Part shown: positions 36,045 through 44,505 of the stretch, piece by piece
Numbering within the stretch: position 1 is the first letter of the stretch
Layout: each line of letters starts with the position of its first letter
From: Actinomadura opuntiae
GTDB lineage: Bacteria > Actinomycetota > Actinomycetes > Streptosporangiales > Streptosporangiaceae
DNA: 64,000 nucleotides
Assembly (NCBI RefSeq): GCF_030283205.1
Contig: NZ_JASNWF010000009.1
Span: 124,001-188,000, forward strand
Direction of reading: 5' to 3'
Translations under genes and position numbers: made by a program
Notes under the pieces: generated by a model
Seen by the model: only the letters and a program-made list of their open reading frames with translations
What the model was told of the DNA's origin: nothing
Database searches by the model: none

Positions 36045-37063
36045 CGCACCGGCTCCGGCTTCTTCTTCGGCGCCGCGGGGATGTGGGAGGTGCCGATCCG
36101 CTTGCGGAACACCCAGTACGTCCACCCCTGGTAGATCATCACGATCGGGGTGAACGCGGCGGCGACCCACGTCATGATCTTCAGCGTGTAGTCGCTGGAC
36201 GCGGCGTTGTCCGTGGTCAGGCCGCCGGAGGCGAGGGTCGAGGGCAGGACGTCCGGGAACAGCGCGGTGAACAGGGTGGCGACGGCGAGCACGATGGCGG
36301 CGCCGGTGCCGATGAACGCCCAGCCCTCGCGCCCGCGCCGGTTCGCGGCAGCCGCGAGCAGCAGCCCGGCGGCGGCGCCACCGGCGGTCAGCCAGGTCAC
36401 CGGCTTGCCGTGCTGGACTTGGGTGATCAGCAGGAAACTCCCGCCGGCGGCGATCGCCGCGACGACCGCGATGCTGGCGACGCGGCGCGCCCGGAAGCGG
36501 ATCTCTCCGGACGTCTTCAGCGCGAGGAACACCGCGCCGTGCAGGACGAACAGCGAGGTCGTGGCCAGCCCGCCGAGCAGCGCGTACGGGTTGAGCAGGT
36601 CGAGCAGCGTCCCCGCGTAGTCGTGCGAGGCGTCCAGCGGCACGCCCCGGACGATGTTCGAGAACACGACGCCCCACAGGAAGGCGGGCACGAGGCTCCC
36701 CCAGAAGATCGCCCGGTCCCAGCGGGCCCGCCACCGCGCGTCGTCCCGCTTGCCGCGGTACTCGAACGCGACGCCGCGGACGATCAGCGCGAGCAGGATC
36801 GCCAGCAGCGGCAGGTAGAAGCCGCTGAACAGGGTGGCGTACCACTCGGGGAACGCGGCGAACGTGGCGGCGCCGGCGACGATGAACCACACCTCGTTGC
36901 CGTCCCAGACGGGCCCGATGGTGTTGATGACGACGCGGCGCTCGACGTCGTCGCGGCCGAGGAGCGGCATCAGCATCCCGACGCCGAAGTCGAATCCCTC
37001 CAGGAAGAAGTAGCTCGTCCACAGGAAGGCGATGATGACGAACCAGACGGTGGTGAGTTCCAT
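36041..37063 (-). CDS. cydB: Cytochrome bd ubiquinol/menaquinol oxidase subunit II
   Basis: The 340-residue CydB, subunit II of cytochrome bd oxidase. It opens with LTTVWFVIIAFLWTSYFFLEGFDFGVGML and includes GPVWDGNEVWFIVAGAATFAAFP, the segment typical of CydB, then the C-terminal pattern TPIVMIYQGWTYWVFRKR. The ATG at 37063 is 11 bp after cydA. It overlaps cydD by 4 bp, so A, B, D and C are coupled. Confidence 0.95.
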   Translation of the reverse strand: MELTTVWFVIIAFLWTSYFFLEGFDFGVGMLMPLLGRDDVERRVVINTIGPVWDGNEVWFIVAGAATFAAFPEWYATLFSGFYLPLLAILLALIVRGVAFEYRGKRDDARWRARWDRAIFWGSLVPAFLWGVVFSNIVRGVPLDASHDYAGTLLDLLNPYALLGGLATTSLFVLHGAVFLALKTSGEIRFRARRVASIAVVAAIAAGGSFLLITQVQHGKPVTWLTAGGAAAGLLLAAAANRRGREGWAFIGTGAAIVLAVATLFTALFPDVLPSTLASGGLTTDNAASSDYTLKIMTWVAAAFTPIVMIYQGWTYWVFRKRIGTSHIPAAPKKKPEPVR

Positions 37064-37074
37064 GGCCGGATCCC

Positions 37075-38493
37075 TCAGTAGGCGAACGCGAGCGAGCGCT
37101 CGGCGTCGTCGTCGGAGTCGTCGCCGGACGGCGGCGGGGGCAGCACCTCTTCTTCCGTGGGCGGCCCGGCCTTGGCGTACCGGAGCATCAGCCCCACCTC
37201 GATGACCAGCAGGACGCCGTACAGCGCGGTCAGCGAGGCGACGGAGATGAGCATCGACGTCGGCGACACGCCCGGCGAGACGCTCGCGGACGTCTTCATC
37301 ACACCGAACACCGACCAGGGCTGCCGTCCGTTCTCGGTGAAGATCCATCCGGCGGAGTTGCCGATGAACGGCAGCGTCAGCGACAGCACACCGATCCGGT
37401 ACACCCAGGGGCTGGACGGGAGCCGTCCGCGCCGCAGCAGCCACAGCCCGGCGAGCGAGACGAGCGCGGTGAGCATCCCGACCCCGACCATGATCCGGAA
37501 GTTCCAGTAGGCGACGGGGACGACCGGCCGGTAGTTGCCGGGCCCGTACCGGGCCTCCTCGGCGGCCTGGACGTCGTTGATCCCCTTGACCTCGCCGTCG
37601 AAGCTGCCGGTGGCGAGGAACGACAGCACGCGCGGGACCTTGATCCCGAAGACCTCCTTGTGGCCGTCGGGCGTGCCGACGGTGAGGACGGAGAACGACG
37701 CGGGCTGCTCGGTCTCGTAGAGCGCCTCGGCGGCGGCCATCTTCATCGGCTGCTGCTCGGTCATGACCTTGCCCTGGACGTCCCCGGTGATCGCGACGCC
37801 GATCGACGCGACCGCGGTGACGGCGAGCGCGACCTTCAGCGACGGGCGGAACACCTCGATGTTCTTGCGGCGGGCGAGGTGCCAGGCGCTGACGCCCGCC
37901 ATGAACAGGCCGCCGGTGACGAACGCCGCGGTGATGGTGTGCGGGAACGAGACGAGCTGGGTGGAGTTGGTGAGGACGGCCCAGAAGTCGGTGAGGCGGG
38001 CCCGTCCGGTCGCGTGGTCGATGCGGTAGCCGACGGGATGCTGCATCCACGAGTTCGCGGCGAGGATGAAGTACGCCGACAGCAGGGTGCCGATGTGGAC
38101 GAGCCAGATGCACGCGTTGTGCAGCTTGGCGTTGAGCTTGTCCCAGCCGAAGATCCACAGGCCGAGGAAGGTCGACTCGACGAAGAACGCCAGGAGCCCC
38201 TCGATCGCGAGCGGGGCGCCGAAGATGTCGCCGACGAAGCGGGAGTAGTCGCTCCAGTTCATCCCGAACTGGAACTCCTGCACGATGCCGGTGACGATCC
38301 CCATCGCGAAGTTGATCAGGAAGAGCTTGCCCCAGAACTTCGCCGCCCGCAGGTACTGCGTCCTCCCCGTCCGGAGCCAGGCCGTCTCCAGGCCCGCGAC
38401 CAGCGCGGACAGCCCGATCGTGAGTGGGACGAACAGGAAGTGGTAGACGGTGGTGATCCCGAACTGCCACCGTGCGATGTCGACCGAGTCCAT
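37075..38493 (-). CDS. cydA: Cytochrome bd ubiquinol/menaquinol oxidase subunit I
   Basis: The 472-residue CydA. ARWQFGITTVYHFLFVPLTIG carries the His ligand of b595 near residue 18; SFPHTITAAFVTGG carries the other axial His; GRQPWSVFG is the signature following the Q-loop. The Q-loop is the short (non-E. coli) type. Cytochrome bd reduces O2 with quinol at low oxygen and resists cyanide and NO. ATG at 38493 heads the cydABDC operon, with a large symmetrical operator region 25-80 bp upstream. Confidence 0.95.
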   Translation of the reverse strand: MDSVDIARWQFGITTVYHFLFVPLTIGLSALVAGLETAWLRTGRTQYLRAAKFWGKLFLINFAMGIVTGIVQEFQFGMNWSDYSRFVGDIFGAPLAIEGLLAFFVESTFLGLWIFGWDKLNAKLHNACIWLVHIGTLLSAYFILAANSWMQHPVGYRIDHATGRARLTDFWAVLTNSTQLVSFPHTITAAFVTGGLFMAGVSAWHLARRKNIEVFRPSLKVALAVTAVASIGVAITGDVQGKVMTEQQPMKMAAAEALYETEQPASFSVLTVGTPDGHKEVFGIKVPRVLSFLATGSFDGEVKGINDVQAAEEARYGPGNYRPVVPVAYWNFRIMVGVGMLTALVSLAGLWLLRRGRLPSSPWVYRIGVLSLTLPFIGNSAGWIFTENGRQPWSVFGVMKTSASVSPGVSPTSMLISVASLTALYGVLLVIEVGLMLRYAKAGPPTEEEVLPPPPSGDDSDDDAERSLAFAY

Positions 38494-38517
38494 GGGCGCG
38501 CGCCTCTCTGGCTCATC

Positions 38518-38572
38518 TACTACAAGCTGTAGTACTACGTCCTGTCGGTAATACTACGGCGCGTAGTACTAC
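38518..38572. promoter_or_regulatory. Clustered TACTAC operators upstream of cydA
   Basis: TACTACA-N3-TGTAGTA (38518-38534) is a perfect 7-bp dyad, overlapping a GTAGTACTAC palindrome (38529-38538). An ATACTAC half-site lies at 38551, and a second GTAGTACTAC at 38563-38572, 34 bp from the first (about three helical turns). The dyad resembles the TACTACA/TGTAGTA operators of BlaI/MecI-family repressors. Rex boxes (TTGTGAA...TTCACAA) are not visible. AT content is high for this genome. Confidence 0.65.
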
Positions 38573-38638
38573 TTGTCGTCGTAAGCTCGCTCACAGACAC
38601 CCGGCGGCGGCGCGCGGCGGGCGCCTAGACTCGCGCGC

Positions 38639-38902
38639 ATGGAGCTGAGGGACGCCACGCGCATGATCCTTTCCGAGTCGGCGGCGCATCCGGAGCTGCT
38701 CCGGGTCACCCGGCGGGTGCACGACGACCTGGCCGGCGGACGGCCGGTGCGGTACGCGGAGCTGAGCTGGATGCTCAAGGAGGCCGCCCGCAAGAACGTC
38801 TACCCGGCGCTGCGCTCGCGCTACGGGGTCGCCGCGTTCGACGAGATGGTGCTCGTCATCGGCCGCGAGATCGACCGGCAGGCGCCCGTCCCCGCACGCT
38901 GA
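38639..38902 (+). CDS. Hypothetical protein, 87 residues
   Basis: An 87-residue helical protein: ELRDATRMILSESAAHPELLRVTRRVHDDL, then RPVRYAELSWMLKEAARKNVYPALRSRYG and DEMVLVIGREIDR. I do not recognise a family. ATG at 38639, 67 bp beyond the cyd operators and divergent from cydA, so both could use the same regulatory zone. Confidence 0.5.
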   Translation: MELRDATRMILSESAAHPELLRVTRRVHDDLAGGRPVRYAELSWMLKEAARKNVYPALRSRYGVAAFDEMVLVIGREIDRQAPVPAR

Positions 38903-38930
38903 GCCCCTCGGACGGGGGTCAGGAGGCGGA

Positions 38931-39917
38931 TCAGGAGGCGGGGCGGAAGGTGCGGCGGTAGGCGGACGGCGAGGTCCGCATCGCCCGCCCGAAGTGGTGC
39001 CGGAAGGTCACCGGGCTCTCGAAGCCGACCGCGGCCGCGATCCGCTCGATCGGCGCGGCGCCCTCCTCGAGCAGCGGCAGCGCGGCCATGATCCGCTGGG
39101 TGACGACCCAGCGCAGCGGGCTGGTCCCGGTCTGCCGGTTGAAGTGCCGGATGAAGGTGCGCGGGGCGAGGTGGGCCTCGCGGGCCATCCGCGCGACGGT
39201 GATCGGCTCGGCGAGGTGATCGAGCGCCCAGCGCATGCTCCGCGCGATCGCCTCGTCGGCGCCGTCCTCGGCGGGCGCGGTGACGGCGGCCTCGACGAAC
39301 TGCGCCTGCCCGCCCTCGCGGTGCGGCGGGACGACCAGGCGGCGCGCGACCGCGTTGGCGACGCGGGCGCCGTGGTCCTTGCGGACGAGATGCAGGCACA
39401 TGTCCAGCCCGGCGGCGCTGCCGGCGCCGGTGAGGACGTCGTCGCCGTCCACGTACAGGACGTCCGGCGTCACGCGGACGGCCGGGTAGCGGCGCTGGAG
39501 CAGGTCCGCGTACCGCCAGTGCGTCGTGGCCTCGCGCCCGTCCAGGAGGCCGGCGGCGGCCAGCGTGAACGCGCCCGAGCAGATCGACACGACGCGGGCG
39601 CCGCGCGCGTGCGCCTTCTGCAGCGCCGCGACGACCTCGGGCGGCGGGTCGCCGTGGACGTCCGGGACCGCGACCACCATGACCGTGTCGGCGGACGCGA
39701 AAGCGTCGAGGTCGTGCTCGGCGGCCATCGTGAACCCGCCGACGGCGCGCATCGGGCCGCGTTCCAGCGAGCAGACCCGCAGGTCGTACCAGGGGACGTC
39801 GAGTTCGGGCCGGGGCAGGCCGAACACCTCGACGACGGAGCCGAGCTCGAACGGCGCCATGCCGTCGAACGCCAGCACCGAGACGGTGTGCCGGCGGGCG
39901 GGGGCGGTGACGCGCAT
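38931..39917 (-). CDS. GlxA/FtrA-type AraC-family regulator with DJ-1/PfpI domain
   Basis: A 328-residue regulator. An N-terminal DJ-1/PfpI domain (VSVLAFDGMAPFELGSVVEVFG, then the elbow CSGAFTLAAAGLLDG with the putative Cys) is followed by an AraC double helix-turn-helix (ITVARMAREAHLAPRTFIRHF, then AVGFESPVTFRHHFGRAMR) ending SPSAYRRTF. Members sense catabolites or aldehyde-like signals and usually control an adjacent operon. It is divergent from the rhodanese gene, with direct repeats in the gap that could be its operator. Confidence 0.87.
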   Translation of the reverse strand: MRVTAPARRHTVSVLAFDGMAPFELGSVVEVFGLPRPELDVPWYDLRVCSLERGPMRAVGGFTMAAEHDLDAFASADTVMVVAVPDVHGDPPPEVVAALQKAHARGARVVSICSGAFTLAAAGLLDGREATTHWRYADLLQRRYPAVRVTPDVLYVDGDDVLTGAGSAAGLDMCLHLVRKDHGARVANAVARRLVVPPHREGGQAQFVEAAVTAPAEDGADEAIARSMRWALDHLAEPITVARMAREAHLAPRTFIRHFNRQTGTSPLRWVVTQRIMAALPLLEEGAAPIERIAAAVGFESPVTFRHHFGRAMRTSPSAYRRTFRPAS

Positions 39918-39938
39918 GGCGAGATCTTAGCGATAGAC

Positions 39939-39969
39939 GACATTCATGCCACTCCCGGACATGCATGCC
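39939..39969. promoter_or_regulatory. Direct repeats between the GlxA-type gene and rhodanese
   Basis: GACATTCATGCC (39939-39950) and GACATGCATGCC (39958-39969) differ at one base and are 19 bp apart. Two-turn spaced direct repeats are typical of AraC/XylS sites. Further degenerate GCATC copies follow at 39984-39992. Confidence 0.5.
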
Positions 39970-40008
39970 GTCATCAGAGGATGAAGGCATCCGAGTTAGG
40001 GAGCCGCT

Positions 40009-40470
40009 ATGAGCGCCGTCACCGCCGTACCCGCCGCCAGCGCCGACGAGGCGCGCCGGCACTTCGCCGCCCGCCTCGCCTTCGAGACCGACGTCTCGGA
40101 CGTGGCCGCCGATCTGGCCGCCGCCGCGCCCGGCATCGTGGTCGTCGACACCCGCAGCACCGAGAGCTGGGCGCAGGGGCACGTGGACGGAGCCGTCCAC
40201 CTGCCGACCGCGGACATCGCCGAGCGCGCCGGAGCGTTGGTTCCCGAAGGCGCGACCGTGGTCGTCTACTGCTGGGGACCGGGCTGCAACGGCGCGCAGA
40301 AGGCCGCACTGGAGTTCGCGAAGCTCGGCCGTCCCGTCAAGGAGATGATCGGCGGATTCGAGTACTGGGCGCGCGAGGGGCTGCCCGTCGCGACGGGCGC
40401 GGGCACCGTCGTCCGGCGCGCCCCCGACGCCCTCACGGCGCCCGTCACGGGCTTTTCCTGCGCATGCTGA
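40009..40470 (+). CDS. Rhodanese-domain protein
   Basis: A 153-residue single rhodanese domain (sulfurtransferase) with VVVDTRSTESWAQGHVDGAVHLP and the active-site loop VVYCWGPGCNGAQ, ending IGGFEYWAREGLPV. The loop C-W-G-P-G-C has two cysteines; the first is the standard nucleophile, the second could form a disulfide. Substrate unknown. It is probably induced by the divergent regulator. The C-terminus (GFSCAC) has two extra Cys. Confidence 0.85.
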   Translation: MSAVTAVPAASADEARRHFAARLAFETDVSDVAADLAAAAPGIVVVDTRSTESWAQGHVDGAVHLPTADIAERAGALVPEGATVVVYCWGPGCNGAQKAALEFAKLGRPVKEMIGGFEYWAREGLPVATGAGTVVRRAPDALTAPVTGFSCAC

Positions 40471-40652
40471 GAAAGAAGGGACGCATGTTCCGCCCGGGAG
40501 GGGGCATAAGCAGCCACCCGGCCGACGTTAGACTCTAGGAATCATTCTTCGGCGCCCCGATGGCGCCAGGCTCGTCCTTGTAGCCCACCGATCGCTGAGC
40601 CGATCACACCGTGGTGCCTCCCGAGACGTGCCCCCCTCTCGGAAGGTAATGC

Positions 40653-42251
40653 GTGACCACAGCTGCCGCTGAACAGAACCCGACCGCCGACATGCCGGCC
40701 ACCGCGGACACCGCGACCGCCGGCGACGAGCGGGTTCCCACCTTCGCCGAGCTCGGCCTCCCGGCCGCGCTGGTGTCCGCCCTGGCCCGGTCGGGCATCG
40801 ACGCACCGTTCCCGATCCAGGTCGCCGCGATCCCCGACGTCATGGAGGGACGCGACGTGCTGGGCCGGGGCAAGACCGGCTCCGGCAAGACCCTCGCCTT
40901 CGGCCTGCCGCTGCTCGCCCGCCTGTCGGGCCGCCGCGCAGCGCCGAAGCGCCCGCTCGCGCTCATCCTCGTCCCGACCCGCGAGCTGGCCCAGCAGGTG
41001 CAGACCAACCTGGAGCCGCTCGGCCGCGGCCTCGGGCTGAAGTTCAAGACCGTCATCGGCCAGATGTCGATGTTCAAGCAGATCGACGCGCTGCGCCGCG
41101 GCGTCGAGGTGCTCGTCGCCACCCCCGGCCGGCTCAAGGACCTGATGCGGCAGGGCGCCTGCGACCTGTCCGACATCGAGATCGCGGTGCTGGACGAGGC
41201 CGACCACATGGCCGACATGGGCTTCCTGCCCGACGTCACCGACATCCTCGACGCGGCCAAGCCCGGCGGGCAGCGGCTGCTGTTCTCCGCGACCCTCGAC
41301 AAGGACGTGGACGTCCTGGTCAAGCGGTACCTGAACGACCCGGTGACGCACGCGATCGGCCCGGTGGACGAGTCCGTCGACACGATGGAGCACCACCTGC
41401 TGCTGGTGGCGCCCAAGGACAAGGGCGCCATCACCGCCGAGATCGCCAACCGGGAGGGCCGGACGATCCTGTTCGCCCGCACCAAGCACGGCGTCGACCG
41501 GCTCGCCAAGCAGCTCACCCAGGTGGGCGTCCGCGCGGCCGGCCTGCACGGCGGCAAGAGCCAGGGGCTGCGCACCCGCACGCTCGCCGAGTTCCGCGAG
41601 GGCACCATCAGCGTGCTCGTCGCCACGGACGTCGCCGCGCGCGGCATCCACGTGGACGACGTCAGCCTCGTCATGCACGTCGACCCGCCGGCCGACAGCA
41701 AGGACTACATGCACCGCGCGGGACGCACCGCCCGCGCCGGCGAGCGCGGCACCGTCGTCACGCTCGTGCTGCCGCACCAGGTGCGCTCGACGTCGGCGAT
41801 GACCCGCCGCGCCGGCATCAACGCGCCGCGCGTCCGGGTGAGCAGCGGCGACGCCGAGCTGATGAAGCTGACCGGGGCCCGGATCCCGTCCGGCATCCCG
41901 ATCGAGGAGCCGCTCATCCCGGAGCGGCCGCGCCGCGAGGGCGGTCGGGGCGGCCGTCCGGGCGGCGGGCGCCGCGGCGGCCGCGGCTTCAACGGCGGCG
42001 GCGGGCGCGGCGGGCGCTCCTTCGACCGGCAGGACGGCGGCCAGCGCTCCGAGGGCCGCAGTGAGGGCTCGTACGAGGGGCGCCGCGAAGGCGGCGGCTA
42101 CGGCGAGTACCGCGGCTCCTACTCGGGCGGGGAGCGCCGCGGCGGCCCCCGGTCGGGTGGCGGCTCGCACGGCAACCGCCGCTCCTTCGGCGGCGGAGGC
42201 GGCGGGCAGCGCCGCGACGGCGGAGACCGCCGCGCCGCCCGCTACAACTGA
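40653..42251 (+). CDS. DEAD-box RNA helicase
   Basis: A 532-residue ATP-dependent RNA helicase. The Q motif is TFAELGLPAALVSALARSG...IQ, Walker A GKTGSGKTLAF, Walker B VLDEADHMADMGF, motif III FSATL, and motif VI HRAGRTARAGERGTV. After residue ~410 the tail is Gly/Arg-rich (RGG-like: GGRGGRPGGGRRGGRG, then many GRR and GGG), for RNA binding. It resembles actinobacterial DeaD/RhlE-type helicases of cold adaptation or ribosome assembly. GTG at 40653 has GGAAGG upstream; 182 bases of possible leader include a GGCGCC hairpin near 40550. Confidence 0.92.
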   Translation: MTTAAAEQNPTADMPATADTATAGDERVPTFAELGLPAALVSALARSGIDAPFPIQVAAIPDVMEGRDVLGRGKTGSGKTLAFGLPLLARLSGRRAAPKRPLALILVPTRELAQQVQTNLEPLGRGLGLKFKTVIGQMSMFKQIDALRRGVEVLVATPGRLKDLMRQGACDLSDIEIAVLDEADHMADMGFLPDVTDILDAAKPGGQRLLFSATLDKDVDVLVKRYLNDPVTHAIGPVDESVDTMEHHLLLVAPKDKGAITAEIANREGRTILFARTKHGVDRLAKQLTQVGVRAAGLHGGKSQGLRTRTLAEFREGTISVLVATDVAARGIHVDDVSLVMHVDPPADSKDYMHRAGRTARAGERGTVVTLVLPHQVRSTSAMTRRAGINAPRVRVSSGDAELMKLTGARIPSGIPIEEPLIPERPRREGGRGGRPGGGRRGGRGFNGGGGRGGRSFDRQDGGQRSEGRSEGSYEGRREGGGYGEYRGSYSGGERRGGPRSGGGSHGNRRSFGGGGGGQRRDGGDRRAARYN

Positions 42252-42264
42252 CGCACCGCACTAA

Positions 42265-42296
42265 CAGAGGCCCCGTCCAGCCGGACGGGGCCTCTG
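42265..42296 (+). terminator. Terminator of the DEAD-box helicase gene
   Basis: A perfect 14-bp stem CAGAGGCCCCGTCC/GGACGGGGCCTCTG with loop AGCC, 13 bases after the stop. It can serve both the helicase (plus) and the acyltransferase (minus). Confidence 0.85.
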
Positions 42297-42344
42297 CCTA
42301 TGCGGTCGCCTGCGCGGAACGGCGGCTCTTGTTCAGCTCTCGGG

Positions 42345-43121
42345 TCAGCCGGCTTCCTCGCGGAGCTTGTCCTGGAGCAGCTGGAGGCCCTCCAGGCCGT
42401 CGACGGACAGCGCGGCGAGCTCGTCGAGGGACATCAGCGGGCTGTTGCGCAGCGGCGGCTGCCAGCCGTTCTCCTCGTCGTAGCTGCGCAGCACCTTGGC
42501 GGGGACGCCGCCGATGACCGAATGGTCGGGGAACTCGCCGCGGACGACGGCGCCGCCGGCGACGGCGACGTTGCGGCCCAGCCGGGTCCCCGGCAGGATG
42601 ATCGCGCCGGTGCCGATCCAGCAGCCGTCGCCGATGACCACCGGGTTGTTCTCCGGCCATTGCCGGCCGATCGGCATCGCCGGATCGCCGTAGGTGTGGT
42701 TCTGGTCGGTGATGTAGACGTTCGGCCCGGTGAAGACGTCGTCGCCGATCTCGATGGACTGGTGGCCGACGATGTGCGTGCCGCGGCCCAGCGAGCAGCT
42801 CGACCCGATCCTCACGATGACGTCCGGGCCGAGGTCCAGGCCGGGGACGAAGCCCGCCGAGATCGTCACGTGCGTGCCGACGAGGGTGTGGTCGCCGATC
42901 GAGATCCACGGCTCGCCGTAGATGGCGCCGACGGGGAAGCCGATGCACGCGCCCTCACCGAGGTAGGCGAAGCGGCGCCGGCCCGGGGTGTGCGGGGTGA
43001 TCTCGCCGTGCCGCTGGATCCACTGCCAGGCGGCGTGCACCGCCGTGTGCAGGCCGCGGCGGGCCCGGTCCTTCGCCAGCGCGGTCAGCTGCCGGCCCGG
43101 TGAGCGCGGTTTGGGCGACAT
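42345..43121 (-). CDS. Hexapeptide-repeat acyltransferase
   Basis: A 258-residue left-handed beta-helix acyltransferase with repeated hexapeptides: ISIGDHTLVGTHVTI, GPDVIVRIGSSCSLGRG, IEIGDDVFTGPNVYI and VVIGDGCWIGTGAIILPG. TDQNHTY carries the catalytic-type His, and GGVPAKVLRSYDEENG ends it, as in maltose/galactoside and CatB-like acetyltransferases. A helical C-terminal ~40 residues (ELAALSVDGLEGL) is extra. The acceptor is unknown, probably a sugar or nucleotide sugar in the envelope. ATG at 43121 on the minus strand, convergent with the helicase. Confidence 0.85.
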   Translation of the reverse strand: MSPKPRSPGRQLTALAKDRARRGLHTAVHAAWQWIQRHGEITPHTPGRRRFAYLGEGACIGFPVGAIYGEPWISIGDHTLVGTHVTISAGFVPGLDLGPDVIVRIGSSCSLGRGTHIVGHQSIEIGDDVFTGPNVYITDQNHTYGDPAMPIGRQWPENNPVVIGDGCWIGTGAIILPGTRLGRNVAVAGGAVVRGEFPDHSVIGGVPAKVLRSYDEENGWQPPLRNSPLMSLDELAALSVDGLEGLQLLQDKLREEAG

Positions 43122-43276
43122 GGCGTTCACCGTACCGGTTGGTAGTAACCGGTGTGACGGGAGCACCCGCCTGATGAGGGCCCGCCTGATGAGGGCCCGG
43201 CCGGGGCGCGGCCCGCAGGACGCGGGGCCCGGGCCGACGGTGCGGCCCGGGCCCCGCGCGCGGACGGCGCGGACGG

Positions 43277-43756
43277 TCAGTGCGGCGAGTGCACCTGCCC
43301 GTCGACGTCGGAACCGGAGACCGTCATGGAGTCGGCCGACACGGCCTCCCCCTGCTCTCCGGAGCCCTTGGCCATGTCGCGCACGGCGTCGCGCTTGGTC
43401 AGCACGACACCGGCCATACCGGCGGCGGCGACGACGCCCATCATGGCCATGATGGCGCCGCGCCTCGGCTTGCTCGCGGCCGGCGGTTCCACCCGCTGGG
43501 CCACGTCGCCGAGGAACGAGCTCACCCGCGGGGCGAGCCCGTTCTCCACGTACTGGGCGGCCATCCGCAGCCGCGGGGCGCTCCAGCCGCGCGCGACCAT
43601 CAGCTGCTCCTGGGCGGCCGGCATGATCCGCTCCGCCATGACGGAGGCGCCCTCCTGGCACCGTTCCGCACCCTGGCGGGCCGCTTCCTGGACGCGGCCG
43701 AGCCGCGTGAGCATCTCGTCCTGCGGCTTCCGGCGGATACTAATCATTAGGGACAC
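43277..43756 (-). CDS. Membrane-anchored helical protein, DUF5324-like
   Basis: A 159-residue protein with an amphipathic N-terminal half (RVQEAARQGAERCQEGASVMAERIMPAAQE, then APRVSSFLGDVAQRVE), one membrane helix (GAIMAMMGVVAAAGMAGVVL) and a polar tail. The layout and its place next to ppiA resemble the actinobacterial DUF5324 genes; function is unknown. GTG at 43756 has GGGAGG five bases upstream (an ATG three codons later also fits). It is divergent from ppiA, about 160 bp away. Confidence 0.6.
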   Translation of the reverse strand: MSLMISIRRKPQDEMLTRLGRVQEAARQGAERCQEGASVMAERIMPAAQEQLMVARGWSAPRLRMAAQYVENGLAPRVSSFLGDVAQRVEPPAASKPRRGAIMAMMGVVAAAGMAGVVLTKRDAVRDMAKGSGEQGEAVSADSMTVSGSDVDGQVHSPH

Positions 43757-43916
43757 GCTAACCTCCCTGTTTGCGAGGTCCTGTCAGGCACTCTTCCCGG
43801 TTGCCGGGAGGTAAACCCGATGGGCGCGGCCGATGGGTCACGCAGCGTGACGAATCGGGGCCCGGCCGGGCCCGCGGCGAACGTGCACACATCCACTTCA
43901 CGAGGAGGCGGCCAGC

Positions 43917-44444
43917 GTGGCCAACGAGACCTTCGCGACGCTCGACACGTCGCTCGGCAAGATCGTGATCCAGCTGTACCCGGACCAGGCGCCCGAGACG
44001 GTGGCGAACTTCACCGAGCTGGCCGAGGGCCGGCGCACCTGGACCGACCCGCGCACCGGGCAGAAGTCCGAGGCGCCGCTGTACAACGGGACGATCTTCC
44101 ACCGCGTCATCCCCGGCTTCATGATCCAGGGCGGGGACCCGCTGGGCACCGGCACCGGCGGCCCCGGCTACCAGTTCAAGGACGAGTTCCACCCGGACCT
44201 GAAGTTCAACAAGCCGTACCTGCTGGCGATGGCGAACGCCGGGCCCGGCACCAACGGCTCGCAGTTCTTCATCACCACCGACAACATCGGCCAGGTGCAG
44301 CACCTGACCGGCCGGCACACGATCTTCGGCAAGGTCGTCGAGGGCACCGACGTCGTCGACCGGATCAGCACGGTCCCGACGGCCCGGGGGGACCGTCCGA
44401 GCGAGGACGTCGTCATCCGGTCGGTGACGATCGAGCGGCGTTAG
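43917..44444 (+). CDS. ppiA: Cyclophilin-type peptidyl-prolyl isomerase
   Basis: A 175-residue cyclophilin that speeds proline isomerisation in protein folding. The active-site motifs are YNGTIFHRVIPGFMIQGGDP, GTNGSQFFITT and HTIFGKVVEG. It is cytoplasmic (no signal peptide). GTG at 43917 has ACGAGGAGG about 8 bases upstream. The position between gyrA and crgA matches ppiA in other actinobacteria. Confidence 0.94.
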   Translation: MANETFATLDTSLGKIVIQLYPDQAPETVANFTELAEGRRTWTDPRTGQKSEAPLYNGTIFHRVIPGFMIQGGDPLGTGTGGPGYQFKDEFHPDLKFNKPYLLAMANAGPGTNGSQFFITTDNIGQVQHLTGRHTIFGKVVEGTDVVDRISTVPTARGDRPSEDVVIRSVTIERR

Positions 44445-44505
44445 TCGTTTCCCAGGGTGAGCAGCCGCGCCTGCTGACACCCCGCGACGGCCCGACGGAG
44501 ACCGG

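Noticed and set aside
38639..38902. Cytochrome bd subunit CydX/CydH
   Set aside because: It is on the opposite strand, soluble and helical, without a membrane segment.
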